Assembly (NCBI GenBank): GCA_034096865.1
Contig: JAWQFJ010016374.1
Location: forward strand, 37,501-52,500
DNA length: 15,000 nucleotides
Direction: 5' to 3'
DNA from: Theodoxus fluviatilis
Taxonomy: Eukaryota; Mollusca; Gastropoda; Cycloneritida; Neritidae
Position numbers and translations under genes: made by a program. The notes beneath the pieces are model-generated. The model saw only the letters and a list, made by a program, of their open reading frames with translations. It ran no database searches and was not told where the DNA came from. Shown piece by piece: positions 1 through 8,642 of this stretch; within the stretch, counting starts at the first letter, position 1; each line of letters opens with the position of its first letter.

Positions 1-200
1 GCACACTTAAGAACACTCATGAACACTGATGAATTAACACCTGCCCGCAGCGTTTGCCTATTTACTAATGACATTGCTAAATAGTTACACAATGAAAACA
101 TTTATGGCAAATTTTCCCAGCAACCACTAAACATATGGACTCATCTCCTTCACCAACAATGTGTTCTTTCCAAGTTACTCAATGACGTCACTTCCTGCAG

Positions 201-459
201 GATGGAGACAGCCAATCGCGTGGCGTTCTTCAAAGAGGAGGAGAGAAGTGTCGAGGAGGTGGAAGAGTCCATCAGCATGGACATGGGGAAGCACCTCAGG
301 CTTTCCCCTGTGGACATCCACTCCGTGGTGGAGAGACTGACCTTTGTGGAGGAGTCCACTCACCCAGGAGAACTTACGCCAGAGGAGAGCCAGGCGAGGG
401 GGGAGTCTTCCGCTGCCCCCAGGCCTCATCCAGGAAACGAAGTCTGCATAACTCAGTGA
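201..459 (+). CDS. Terminal coding exon of an unrecognised acidic protein
   Basis: A splice acceptor (pyrimidine-rich, ending cttcctgcag) immediately precedes position 201. An open frame of 85 codons then runs to a TGA at 457-459. The frame starts one base into the exon, so the upstream exon would end in phase 2. The first ATG (202) need not be a start, because the acceptor suggests an internal or terminal exon. The peptide is strongly acidic at its front (KEEERSVEEVEES), has a more ordered middle (LSPVDIHSVVERLTFVEES), and ends in a Glu/Ser/Pro-rich tail closing with CITQ. No family is recognised; it reads like a flexible C-terminal tail. The antisense strand is also open here, but lacks splice support and has less natural composition. 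The 3'UTR and poly(A) signals downstream support the plus strand. An upstream exon would lie left of the window. Confidence 0.45.
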
Positions 460-1045
460 CCACTTTGTAAATCTTTCGAGAACAGGCTTGGGGTTGCGTT
501 CGTCGACAACATTTGCGGAGGACACTTGTGATGAGGTATGACTTCTGGAGACCTTTCTCAAACAGCAGATGTCATTTGATATTCTCACTCCTCAACCGAA
601 ATCGAGGCCAGAGAATTATATTTTTCAAGGGCGTCGGTTTAAGCTGTATTATGTTAAATAAGCAAGAGTGAGCTTAGGTCAGAACTCGATGATGAATTAT
701 ATCGTACTACACATTGTATTGCTTGAAATCAAAATATGCGATATTCTGAGCAACCAGTCTTTTCTGAGTGATCTTTAATTCCCGAAATAGCAGTTGCTCA
801 GATGTTGTGTGTCCGACATTTTAGAACGGGAGTACGATAATTTTAGACTTAGCCGGAGACTAGAATGCTTTAAAGTAATTTATTCAGAAACTCGTCACTG
901 GAGATTCAGTTAGAAATATATGCAGTCCACACGTGTTTGAATTACTCGCAGCAGCATGAGTGTTGTCTACATCACCCGTACATTCAGACAATTTGTCAAG
1001 TAATCAATAAACTTTTGAAAAATAAAATTGTACAACTTTGTTCTT
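460..1045 (+). other. Probable 3'UTR with poly(A) signals
   Basis: After the TGA at 457-459 the sequence is AT-rich and non-coding. It contains AATAAA at 1006-1011 and again at 1021-1026. A T/GT-rich stretch follows from about 1035 to 1080 (ttgttctttgttttgtc and onward), which matches an animal cleavage-and-polyadenylation downstream element. I infer that the transcript of the 201-459 exon ends near 1030-1045. Confidence 0.4.
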
Positions 1046-1162
1046 TGTTTTGTCTTGCAGCTTTCTGTGTGTTCTGTTTCTCGCCAGGAGAAATGATGAG
1101 TGACGGCAAAGTGTTGATGTTTCTGTTTAATGAATAGATGTGTTGTGACTTGTCTCCCTCGG

Positions 1163-1254
1163 AAAGTCCTATCGATATGGGGGTTCTCTTAGCTTGCGCC
1201 GTGCGGTCGAAGTCTTATCGATATGGAGGTTCTCTTAGCTTGCGCTTTGAGGTC
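1163..1254. repeat. Two-copy 46-bp tandem duplication
   Basis: The block containing tatcgatatgg then ggttctcttagcttgcgc occurs twice in a row, 46 bases apart, with a few substitutions. The rest of 1046-1486 shows no gene that I can support. Confidence 0.75.
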
Positions 1255-1486
1255 AAAGTCCAAAAGTACGGTGGTTGTTTTCGAAAAGCTTAATTCACGC
1301 ACTTGTGAATTCCCTGTGACACAATCAGTAATCAGCAATACCATAATAACTTCATTCTCTGGCTCAATCCCGTGAGGTCACAATCGCCATTATCCGTGCC
1401 CTTACTTGTCTCTCTCGCTCTCACCGATGCCCTGAGTATCTACTTTTTGCAGGTTATCTAGCATTCTGTGATCCCGAGTCAGTAGT

Positions 1487-2254
1487 GACTCCATTCTAGT
1501 TCACTAGAGACTTCGCCTACCGGCGAAAGTATCTCTACCCCAGTTGACATCACGTGATGGAAGGTTTTCGTCCGATTTATGCAAATGGAGGTCACACGAG
1601 AGGCTTGTGCGATAACCGATCTGCTCCCTGACATACGCCGTTAAAGTAGTTCTAAGACTATTTCGCACAAAACTCATAACTTACTCTTGTTGAGGCAATA
1701 AACAAGCGTTTATTAGATAAAACAAAATATTTGCGTTGAAATGGAAACAAGTTTTGACATCTGAATGATTTATGTAAAAAGTGGAGAGAAAAATAGTATC
1801 AGAATGAATAATTTTTGGCGCAACGCGGTAACGCATTCATTGCGAACTGTGCCAGAGTCATACTGACTCGGGTTCACAGAATGTAGTGACCCTGGCGCAG
1901 TTTGCAAGACTATTACGTAATGGACTTGATCCTTTGCATTTCAGCATTGCGCCAAAATAGTTCGTTCTGGATGCTTCCTCCCCCCCCCCTCAAACTTGTT
2001 TCCATTTCAACACAAATCTTTTATTTTATCGAATAAACGCTTGTTTATTTCCTCAACAAGCGTATGTTATGAGATTTGTACGAAATAGTCTTAGAGCTAC
2101 TTTAAATGCGTATGTCAGGGATCAGAGGGTTATCCCTCAAGCATCTCATGTGACCTCCACATGCATATTCCGGACGGAATCGTTCCATCACGTGAGATGA
2201 ACTGTCCTAGAGAATCTTTCGCTGACAGGCAAAGTCTCTAGTGGACTAGAATGG
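1487..2254. mobile_element. Imperfect 0.77-kb palindrome, foldback or MITE-like
   Basis: The reverse complement of about 1887-2254 matches about 1487-1860 along nearly the whole arm. Matched anchors are the outer ccattctagt/actagaatgg ends, tcacgtgatggaa (1551-1563) with ttccatcacgtga (2183-2195), the block around aataaacaagcgtttatt, and gcgaactgtgccag (1842) with ctggcgcagtttgc (1892). The arms differ by scattered substitutions and small indels. The unpaired centre is only about 26 bp. No transposase frame lies inside, so this is a non-autonomous element or an old inverted duplication. I could not identify a target-site duplication. The AATAAA-like signals inside belong to the repeat. Confidence 0.75.
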
Positions 2255-2312
2255 TTATCTAGAACTTTTGACAATTAGCAAAAACTGACTAGACCGTCTC
2301 GAAGTTGCACGA

Positions 2313-2326
2313 AGTGACGTCACTTG
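2313..2326. promoter_or_regulatory. Palindromic CRE-like site
   Basis: A perfect 14-bp palindrome aagtgacgtcactt contains the full CREB/ATF consensus TGACGTCA. The octamer also occurs at 183-190 and 5352-5359. No gene start is evident beside this copy, so regulatory function is only possible. Confidence 0.2.
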
Positions 2327-2358
2327 ACATATCAACGGGCAACTGCGCCCTGGCTACG

Positions 2359-3060
2359 TCACACAAGTAGACGACGATCCTTGTGGAGGGGACCGGTGTA
2401 TTCCCTCAAAGCTGTCAGAGGTCCTCGGACTGAGTGTCCGGACAAACACAAGTTCGAAGGGTGAGAAGCCGACCATTCCTGCTTGATCTCTCGAGCTGCA
2501 AAGAGAACGAAGGGTATTCTTTCGTCCCATTTTTTGTGGTGCTCAAAGCAGTACGCCCTCAGCCTGTTCTTTAAAACCTGGGAAAACCTTTCGAGCGCAC
2601 CTTGACTCTCCGCGTGATAAGCACTGCTTGTGATGTGACTGACTCCCAATGACTGCAATATTTCCTGGAACAGCCTGACCCTGACGTTCGACCCTTGATC
2701 AATCTGAAATTTCCTCGGCAACGCTACAGTGGTGAAACATTTGGTCGAGGTTCTGACTACTACTTTTGAGGTGATGCTTCTTACGGGAACAGCTTCGGGG
2801 AATCGTGTACTACTGCACATGATTGTCAACAGGAATTTGCGACCACGCGCTGTCTTTGGTAGAGGACCAACACAGTCAATCAGGACTCTCCCAAAGAGTT
2901 CTTCAACTACCAGGACTGGCCAAGCGGCGCTGGCGGAAGGACTTGTGAAATGTGTGCAGTGAGTTGTCCTGGGTAGGAATACAGGGGTTGTCGCGCATGG
3001 GTGTGGCTCCATCTTCGTGGGTGTTCTGAATGCACGCTTGGGTCCGAATGACCGGACCAA
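2359..3060 (-). pseudogene. Ty3/Gypsy retrotransposon integrase-core remnant
   Basis: This is a 233-codon open frame on the minus strand. It carries the integrase catalytic core (rve) of a Ty3/Gypsy LTR retrotransposon, the enzyme that inserts element cDNA into host DNA. The core begins near residue 55 (FGRVLIDCVGPLPKT). The acidic triad is visible at D62, D121 (in IDQGSN) and E157 (in GALERF), and the last two are separated by 35 residues as the family requires. A GHSVRGPL motif typical of the region after the core is at about 208-215. The N-terminal zinc-finger part and a block at about 2440-2471 read better in other frames, so old indels are present. No gag, protease, reverse transcriptase or LTR is seen on either side. 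It is therefore a truncated, inactive fragment, with good confidence. Confidence 0.87.
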
Positions 3061-3785
3061 AGACCTGAGACTTTAGACTTTTATTGCAAAGGCCATCGGC
3101 CAGTCACTAGGGTGCAGTCTTCGTGTAATCTTGACAGGCTCGTATCAATAGCATTTTGATCGACTGGGTTACATGATATTCTTGTTTCATCTAATTAGGG
3201 CATAATGGATGTACACAGCAACTGTTCCTGTTCTTTCTACGCTCTTGCCGTAAAGAAAATAACCAATGTTCCTACACTTAGCCGTTTTAAAAATATGGTA
3301 TCAGATACGTATGCCTTATATCGACATACATCGAGCAGTCTAACGCTGTCATTCGTTCTCAACACTAGTTGTACAGAATGGACTGTCCAAACTTATGTCT
3401 CTTTCATCCCGACTGTTCATTTTCAGTTCATTTATACCTAACCGAAATCACATGAATACATTTATAAATTCATTTCTTTTCAGCTCATTGATATCTTGCT
3501 CTGCATCCATTGATTTTTTAAATAAAGGATGTACATGTCAATAAATAATCACTGCTGCTCAATCTTACATGCCGCTCTTGCTGGAAACAATCTCTAAGAT
3601 ATTACTTACTAAAGACGTTACATAGGAAGACATAGAACTCCACCTGATTTTGCGAGGATGGGTGTTGAGAGTTACCTTTTCTTAGAGGGGGTGGTCGTGC
3701 GGCAACCATGACTGATGGAATAAGGCGCGCCGGCGTCCTTTGCAGCGCCATTTCTCGCTCAAATGCTCGCTCCAAGCTCACTGGT
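3061..3785. other. Intergenic stretch with no supported gene
   Basis: I see no convincing coding exon here. AATAAA occurs on the plus strand at 3521-3526 and again near 3540. A minus-strand AATAAA lies at about 3079-3084, just upstream of the integrase remnant. A short plus-strand frame at 3205-3441 has unremarkable Ser/Thr-rich composition and no family signature. CpG-rich bases with GGCGCGCC occur near 3725. Confidence 0.3.
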
Positions 3786-4140
3786 GCTGGTAAATGTTTT
3801 TCTGTTTCCCAGAGATGAAGATCAGTAAGTTGAAGACTTTCTTATCTCCGTTCGGTCGTGGGTTCAGTCCCCGCCTGTGGTCTTACTTTTTTTTTCCTGC
3901 CTGTCCTTCGCAGGGCCTCGGCTGTGTATGTTCAAGTGTCCCGGCCCGGCGCCTATTGGCTATGCAGATATACACTGTGATCGACGGGAACGAGATCCGT
4001 CTGTGTATCACAAGAGATTTCGACATTTCGGATGTAATACAATTACGGTTTTTGAGAGCTTTGCCCTTCACTTCACGATGGGCGTGCGCCTAATGAGCTT
4101 CGCTCCGAGAAGCCACGTGATGAACCCACCCAGCCGATAC

Positions 4141-4335
4141 GGACACAACTTTTTCGCATCCTCGATCTTGTACATGGATGCTCTGAAGGAGCTCCGCGCC
4201 TTTCTCTGTAACGTCTTTGATCTGACTCTGACCAGATGCTCCTCTAGTAGCCCCTTTGGCTGGATAAGGCTGCCCCTTGCTGAGCTGCTGGACCAGACCC
4301 AGAAAGCCTAGCAATAGGACCGCCAACCAGTTCAT
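4141..4335 (-). CDS. Possible first exon of a secreted protein (signal peptide)
   Basis: Reading leftward from an ATG at 4335, the frame begins MNWLAVLLLGFLGLVQQ. It has a short polar start, a hydrophobic core of about 12 residues, then a small/polar region. This is a good secretory signal peptide, with cleavage likely near residues 19-21. The mature part is hydrophilic and probably helical (KDVTEKGAELLQSIHVQDRG), with one cysteine at position 60. The frame closes at 4090. Candidate donors are GTATCG after 4141, which ends the exon in phase 0, and GTGGGT after 4130; neither is strong. The Kozak context is ordinary. No family is recognised and the other exons were not found; they would lie to the left. 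The plus strand is also open here, so the choice of strand is inference. Confidence 0.38.
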
Positions 4336-4692
4336 CAGGAGGCCACTGAACGCATTCGACCATATGTTAAACTCGCGCGAACTACAAAGCCGTCAAGTCG
4401 ATGGACTCATTAGTTGGGTGTATAGAAAAATTCGCATACAACCAAACATGTCACACACACTTTCCAGTTGTTGCACTCCAGTAGCCTCGTTTCAGTCTCC
4501 ATGTCACACCAGTCACAGCGAGCGCATCACAGAGGGAAACCCACTGAAACGGCCAGGCTCAGGGCTTGGAGATTGTGGACACTGGGGGTGGAGGTGACCG
4601 TTTGTCGCAAGCCGGACCAGCTCGTTTTACTGAAAGGTAAAAGGTCTAGGGGAATTCACTATGATCCACTTGTGACACTCTCTTACACAGTC

Positions 4693-4704
4693 ATTCTATC
4701 AAAG
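4693..4704 (+). repeat. Left target-site duplication of the retroposed sequence
   Basis: The 12 bases attctatcaaag occur here and again at 5074-5085. They bracket a sequence that ends in an A-rich tail. Confidence 0.6.
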
Positions 4705-5073
4705 GGGCTGGGGGCAACGCATTCGCGATCATGTCGTCGGCCAAGCGTGAGGCTTCCCGTGACCCAAAGCCGAGGTGTGTCCCTCGCCCCTGACCCTGGC
4801 GGTTGCGTTCGTTCGTTGGCACCAATCTCGTTCACGTGGACAGGACGCAAATAGTTTTGTAAAATAGACCATAGTTCAACGGAGATCACGCGTACAACTA
4901 ATTTCCTGTTTCTGTGGAGCGTAGTCGAGTCTAACGCACCGTGGCTGAATCATGATGACCTTCTTTTACTGTGTGTTACATCGAATCGTGCATCGACATT
5001 GAAGTATGCATTGTAAATTTGCTGTTTTCTTGAATAAATCTTGACTTTCTCGGGAAAAAAAAGTTTTAAAAAA
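4705..5073 (+). pseudogene. Retroposed poly(A)-tailed sequence (processed-pseudogene-like)
   Basis: This segment of about 369 bp is bracketed by a 12-bp direct repeat. It contains AATAAA at 5033-5038, followed 15 bases later by A8 and then a second A-rich run that ends at the right repeat. That is the hallmark of an mRNA copied back into the genome by a LINE-type reverse transcriptase. The copy begins gggctgggggcaacgc. It has an early ATG at about 4732 (MSSAKREASRD) whose frame meets a stop after 20 codons and then stays open for 22 more codons to a TAA. I do not recognise the parent mRNA. It could also be a 5'-truncated non-LTR element. An overlapping plus-strand frame (4468-4854) crosses the left border, so it is unlikely to be one gene. 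Confidence 0.55.
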
Positions 5074-5085
5074 ATTCTATCAAAG
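5074..5085 (+). repeat. Right target-site duplication of the retroposed sequence
   Basis: A second perfect copy of the 12-bp repeat follows directly after the A-rich tail. Confidence 0.6.
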
Positions 5086-5928
5086 ACAAACACGAGATAG
5101 AAAGACGGTGAGGTCATAGGTCAAATTGTCAAAATGTTTTAATTACCATGCCAGGGTGATGGATGAATGAATTCAACGTTAACGCGAGGGATAAATCAAG
5201 CAACAACAACAATACTCATAATCAATCATCATCATGTAAGAGAAGGAATGGTCCACCAGCCGATGAAAGGTAACTTATCTGACAGTCCTTCACTCTTGTC
5301 TCGGCTGCTGTTCACTGAACGAGCTGTGTGTCAAACGTGGTTCAACCGCTCTGACGTCACGAGGGCCCCTCGCCCTCGGGAATCTTCGTCGCAGCGGTTC
5401 TTGATGCACCGGAGGGAAAAAAGGGGGTAAGGGGAAGGGGGAAGCAATTGTATTCGATCACAAGCACATCCATACCACACCAATTTGTATTGTTTCAAAG
5501 AGGCTTCTGTCTTTTCTCTCAATCGTTGGTATTCGTTCTGTACGGACGGCTTTGCGCGTCGCAAGCGCGTCTTCACCAGGAGATGACTCGGGCTTTGCTA
5601 GCTTGGTATCTCCTCTCAACGTGAAGTGCAGGGAGGAAGGATGACGTAATATCTTGGCGCGAAGAATGACGCCACCACCGGCGTCTCTTCTCTCAACTAG
5701 AGTGTAGAGAGGAAGGATGATTTCATATTTCCCTATCATCTACGGCCGGCGGAGCCATAATAAGTAAATAACCTAATCCAAAGGGGGAAGGGGGTGATCT
5801 CGCCACACCGTTGTACAAGCAGAGGTGACGTGATAATTGGGGCTGATGACGGTGATGGTGATGAAATGGTCACCACGAAACAGGATTGCTTAACGCCGAC
5901 ATGATTGAAGACTTCTTTTCGATAAGGT
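5086..5928. other. Intergenic stretch with no supported gene
   Basis: Only short frames without splice support or family motifs are present. It contains a CRE octamer (5352-5359), G-rich runs (5414-5444, 5779-5794) and the imperfect duplication at 5607-5728. Confidence 0.3.
5607..5728. repeat. Imperfect direct duplication, period about 75 bp
   Basis: The block tatctcctctcaac ... gggaggaaggatga ... taatat (5607-5653) recurs with substitutions at 5683-5728. Confidence 0.55.
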
Positions 5929-6324
5929 TTGCCTCAAGATCCTGCAGATACGGATATAGAGAGCACAAAGCGAGCACATAGAAAGAACAATGCGAACGCG
6001 ATCACAGAATGTCTACCGAGTGCGTTCGTCTCAATGCCCAGAGGCAGCTCGACCGGGAGTTCACACATAGCGAGCGCGTTTGTGTGTGTCGTGTTTCAAA
6101 AAGCTTCATTATCACTGTACGAACGCACCGGTTGGTTCACCGAGGCACGATCAGCAAAAACCGAGGACATTTCCTTGGGCGCGTTTGTTAGGCAAAAAAT
6201 CTCGAGGGCTAGGCGTTGCATACATTGTCTCGCTCACAAGATGCACTCGTTGTGAAGGAGAGTGGCCGAGGTAGCTCCGGAGGTCCCTCGCTGCGTCTCG
6301 CTGCAGAGGCCCGGATGAACCAAA
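5929..6324 (+). promoter_or_regulatory. CpG-bearing region, possible promoter/5'UTR
   Basis: This stretch has many CG dinucleotides (for example gcgagcgcgtttg, gggcgcgtttg, ctcgctgcgtctcgctgc) and leads directly into an ATG in strong Kozak context at 6325. Short open frames inside it show no family signature. Assigning it as a promoter or first-exon leader is inference from position and composition only. Confidence 0.22.
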
Positions 6325-6408
6325 ATGGCGGAGACCGTGCCAATTGGGTTGCCACTGATAGACGGCAGTGTCTGTAGTGTGGTTCTCAGTGTCCGAGAAT
6401 GGAAAAGT
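6325..6408 (+). CDS. Possible first coding exon, unrecognised
   Basis: The sequence ccaaaATGGCGG is a near-ideal animal start context and also resembles a YY1 element, which is common around animal translation starts. The frame begins MAETVPIGLPLIDGSVCSVV and reaches a candidate donor, AGT|GTACGT, at 6408/6409. That gives 28 codons ending in phase 0. Without splicing the frame stops about 12 codons further on. No domain can be named from 28 residues. If real, this is the 5' end of a plus-strand gene whose next exons I could not locate, and its intron would be interrupted by the foldback element at 6851-7616. An unspliced short ORF by chance remains possible. Confidence 0.28.
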
Positions 6409-6419
6409 GTACGTACACC

Positions 6420-6845
6420 GAAGTATTTGTTGTTCGAGTGATCATTTGTATATTTTCAGGATTACGTGTAAAGATTATTTCTGGACATAGGCCTACACAG
6501 CCGAATTTTTTTAATCGTTTGCAAGCACGAAAAGTCGTACACGTACACTCTATGAATTGTGCCCTTTGAATTGATCAAAATGAATCGAGGCACAACATTA
6601 TCTACAATTGAACCCGGGTTGCTTTTTTTCGTAGAAAAATATCCCGTGCCATTCGATATGACACAATAGTTTGTTCTGTCAAATGAAAAACTGCTGTGAT
6701 ATCTGTATCGTCAGTTATTTCGTCTGTCGGCAACTTCTTCGCAGACTCTCGCGCCAGGACGCAGCCATGTTCTCTCGGACTTCCGCCTTGTCAATTAATG
6801 ATAGGCCGTTTCTTAGACGTCTCGCTCGCCTCGGCTAGCCCTCGA
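6420..6845. other. Non-coding stretch before the foldback element
   Basis: This stretch is AT-rich to 6700 and more CpG-rich from 6730 to 6845. It has an ETS-type acttccgcc at about 6780. The short frame at 6696-6881 runs into the transposon terminus and is not supported as a gene. Confidence 0.3.
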
Positions 6846-6850
6846 GGCCA
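6846..6850 (+). repeat. Left 5-bp target-site duplication (GGCCA)
   Basis: ggcca directly precedes the left terminal inverted repeat and is repeated at 7617-7621, directly after the right one. Confidence 0.7.
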
Positions 6851-6967
6851 TGTAACGACCCTAAGTATGAACCGACCCTAAGTATGAACCGGAAATCGTC
6901 GCAGAGTTATCTGCCCGGTACTCTTAATAATTCGAATCTAAAAAGAGACGGCACCCGCCACTCCGCC

Positions 6968-7116
6968 TGACTGATTTGGCACGCCCGGGGAGTTATGCTA
7001 AGATCCGGCCGCGTAAATATATCTGCGTTTTGTGACAAACGTCTTGCTCGGCGGTACTGTACTCCATGCACCTTAACGGTGCGCGTGATTCGGGTGTAAT
7101 CTTAAGCTAAACTACG
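6968..7116 (+). repeat. Inner inverted repeat, left arm
   Basis: This arm is paired with 7160-7307. It contains gcacgcccggggagttatgc and itself includes the small palindrome gcaccttaacggtgc. Confidence 0.85.
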
Positions 7117-7159
7117 TTTATTGGCGCTGCTGAAATGGTCGAAGTCGGAAACATTCGGA

Positions 7160-7307
7160 ACGTCGTTTAGCTTAAGATTACACCCGAATCACGCGCACCG
7201 TTAAGGTGCATGGAGTACAGTACCGCCGAGCAAGACGAGTGTCACAAAACGCAGATATATTTACGCGGCCGGATCTTAGCATAACTCCCCGGGCGTGCCA
7301 AGTCAGT
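7160..7307 (-). repeat. Inner inverted repeat, right arm
   Basis: Near-perfect reverse complement of the left arm. It differs at aaac/actc after the tgtgac motif and by one base near the outer end. Confidence 0.85.
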
Positions 7308-7616
7308 CAACGGTCGCGTTTTATAAAACCAGACTACAAATAGACTACAGGGAGGTGACTCCCATATTATTTCCGGCAAGCGAGACGGCTTTTCACGGGA
7401 AAAAACTTTTTTGAACGCTACATTATGTGTTAAACGACACAAATGCACCAAAAACACAAAAACTCGTAAAGCAACTTATGCGTCGTTTGTCGGGATATAT
7501 TCCATGCGAAGAACAGGTGCAGGAGCGGTAAATCGCATAAAGAGAGAGCCGGGCAGATAACTCTGCGACGATTTCCGGTTCATACTTAGGGTCGGTTCAT
7601 ACTTAGGGTCGTTACA

Positions 7617-7621
7617 GGCCA
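7617..7621 (+). repeat. Right 5-bp target-site duplication (GGCCA)
   Basis: Exact copy of 6846-6850, lying against the right terminus. Confidence 0.7.
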
Positions 7622-7857
7622 GTCACTTGCGCGAAGTGGTAAATTCTGGCAACTGCACTACGTCACACGCTTGCTCTGCAGCGATTGGCTGATCGCTCGC
7701 GCGCCGCTTGCTCGGAGTCGTAGTTGGACTGGGTCTCACTTGCTGCCAACGATCAACATATTGACAAATTGCATAAATGTGACTCTCGACGACAGTTTTG
7801 CTTGTTCATTCTCTTGACCGAGCAGTTCGAGGACCTCGCTCGCGATGTGCTTGCTCT

Positions 7858-7971
7858 GTGGGAACTGACCTTTGAGCCGCCTGAAGGCAGTTCGGGAAAC
7901 GTGCTCAGCTTCATGTGGGAACTGACCCTTGAGCCGCCTGAAGGCAGTTCGGGAAACGTGCTCAGCTTCAT
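7858..7971 (+). repeat. 57-bp tandem duplication, in frame
   Basis: The unit gtgggaactgacc ... gctcagcttcat (57 bp) occurs twice head to tail with one T/C difference, and a third copy starts and fades after 7972. Because 57 is 19 codons, a plus-strand open frame covering 7724-7975 reads the same 19-residue block twice (WELT, then EPPEGSSGNVLSFM). No start codon, splice site or family supports this as a gene. The 100 bases upstream are CpG-rich with an inverted CCAAT box (gattggct, near 7682). Confidence 0.85.
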
Positions 7972-7985
7972 GTGAGAACTGGCCA

Positions 7986-8640
7986 CAAGGAAGTCGTACC
8001 CAGTAACCAGAACTTTTTAAAAATCAGTTGACTCTTTGCGGTCCAATTTTCTCACCCAACAGGTTGTACTTTTAACATGCTATCTACCTGGGATGTGTTT
8101 GCATGAGTTATGCTAATTAGCTTTCCAATGATGCTGCCGATACAACACTTTGTTTTGACAGTTTTTGAAACGTAACACCAGAAAAGGAGCTAATGCTAGA
8201 AACTTGTAATTATGCACAGAAGTACTGTACATAGGGTGGCATGTCCTGACACAAAATACAAACAACTACTCTGACCATTTTATTTGAATACAATTTCACA
8301 TCTAAAGTTACGTGAATCGAGTCACTCATTACATATTCAAGATCCTGTAACTCTGATATACAGGAAAAATCAATTTTATTGTGAATCGTCCCATGAAGCA
8401 GGCTATATGAACCAAATATGCCGAGCTTAAAGAAAGTCAAACTTCAGAGAACAGAGATATGACGTCTGAAATCTAACACACAGCGGTGAAATCCTGGAAA
8501 CTGAGAAAATTGCATTTGAAGTTCACGTACCTCAGTCTAACAGCTGACCGTTGGTGTCTTCCTTCCAATTTTATAAACCATGGAATCTCTATTTCCCCCG
8601 GAAACAAAGCAAACAGTCATATTCTACATTGACTTTACGG
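7986..8640. other. AT-rich stretch with no supported gene
   Basis: No credible exon, RNA gene or repeat was seen on either strand. A minus-strand frame at 8440-8210 has no recognisable features. Confidence 0.35.
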
Positions 8641-8642
8641 AT

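Larger units (their letters stand above)
6851..7616. mobile_element. Intact foldback (nested-palindrome) DNA transposon
   Basis: A 766-bp element begins tgtaacgaccc and ends gggtcgttaca. The terminal inverted repeats are 68 bp and match perfectly (6851-6918 and 7549-7616). Each terminus carries two tandem copies of the 17-mer cgaccctaagtatgaac (6856-6872, 6873-6889, mirrored at 7578-7611), a layout suited to transposase binding. A second inverted repeat lies inside (6968-7116 with 7160-7307). It is near-identical, with about three mismatches, around a 43-bp centre. The inner palindrome sits off-centre, with 49 bp on its left and 241 bp on its right before the termini. No transposase frame is present, so mobility depends on another copy. 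The TGTAA end and 5-bp duplication recall Ginger-type termini (TGTNR), but that family assignment is tentative. Perfect termini imply recent insertion. Confidence 0.85.

Noticed and set aside
3845..3880. B-box-like gggttcagtcccc suggesting a tRNA or SINE
   Set aside because: No A box at proper spacing and no cloverleaf could be found, so neither a tRNA gene nor a defined SINE is claimed.
3877..4311. Plus-strand frame of 144 codons after a good-looking acceptor (cctgtccttcgcag near 3913)
   Set aside because: It shows no family pattern, and its composition changes along the frame. The opposite strand offers a cleaner signal peptide. The acceptor-like run may be chance pyrimidine sequence next to a B-box-like gggttcagtcccc.
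4468..4854. Plus-strand open frame of 128 codons
   Set aside because: It crosses the left border of the retroposed segment at 4705, which makes it a composite of two unrelated sequences.
5929..6274. Several overlapping plus-strand frames of 60-108 codons
   Set aside because: They overlap in different frames without starts in good context, splice sites or family motifs. CpG-rich sequence with few stops explains them.
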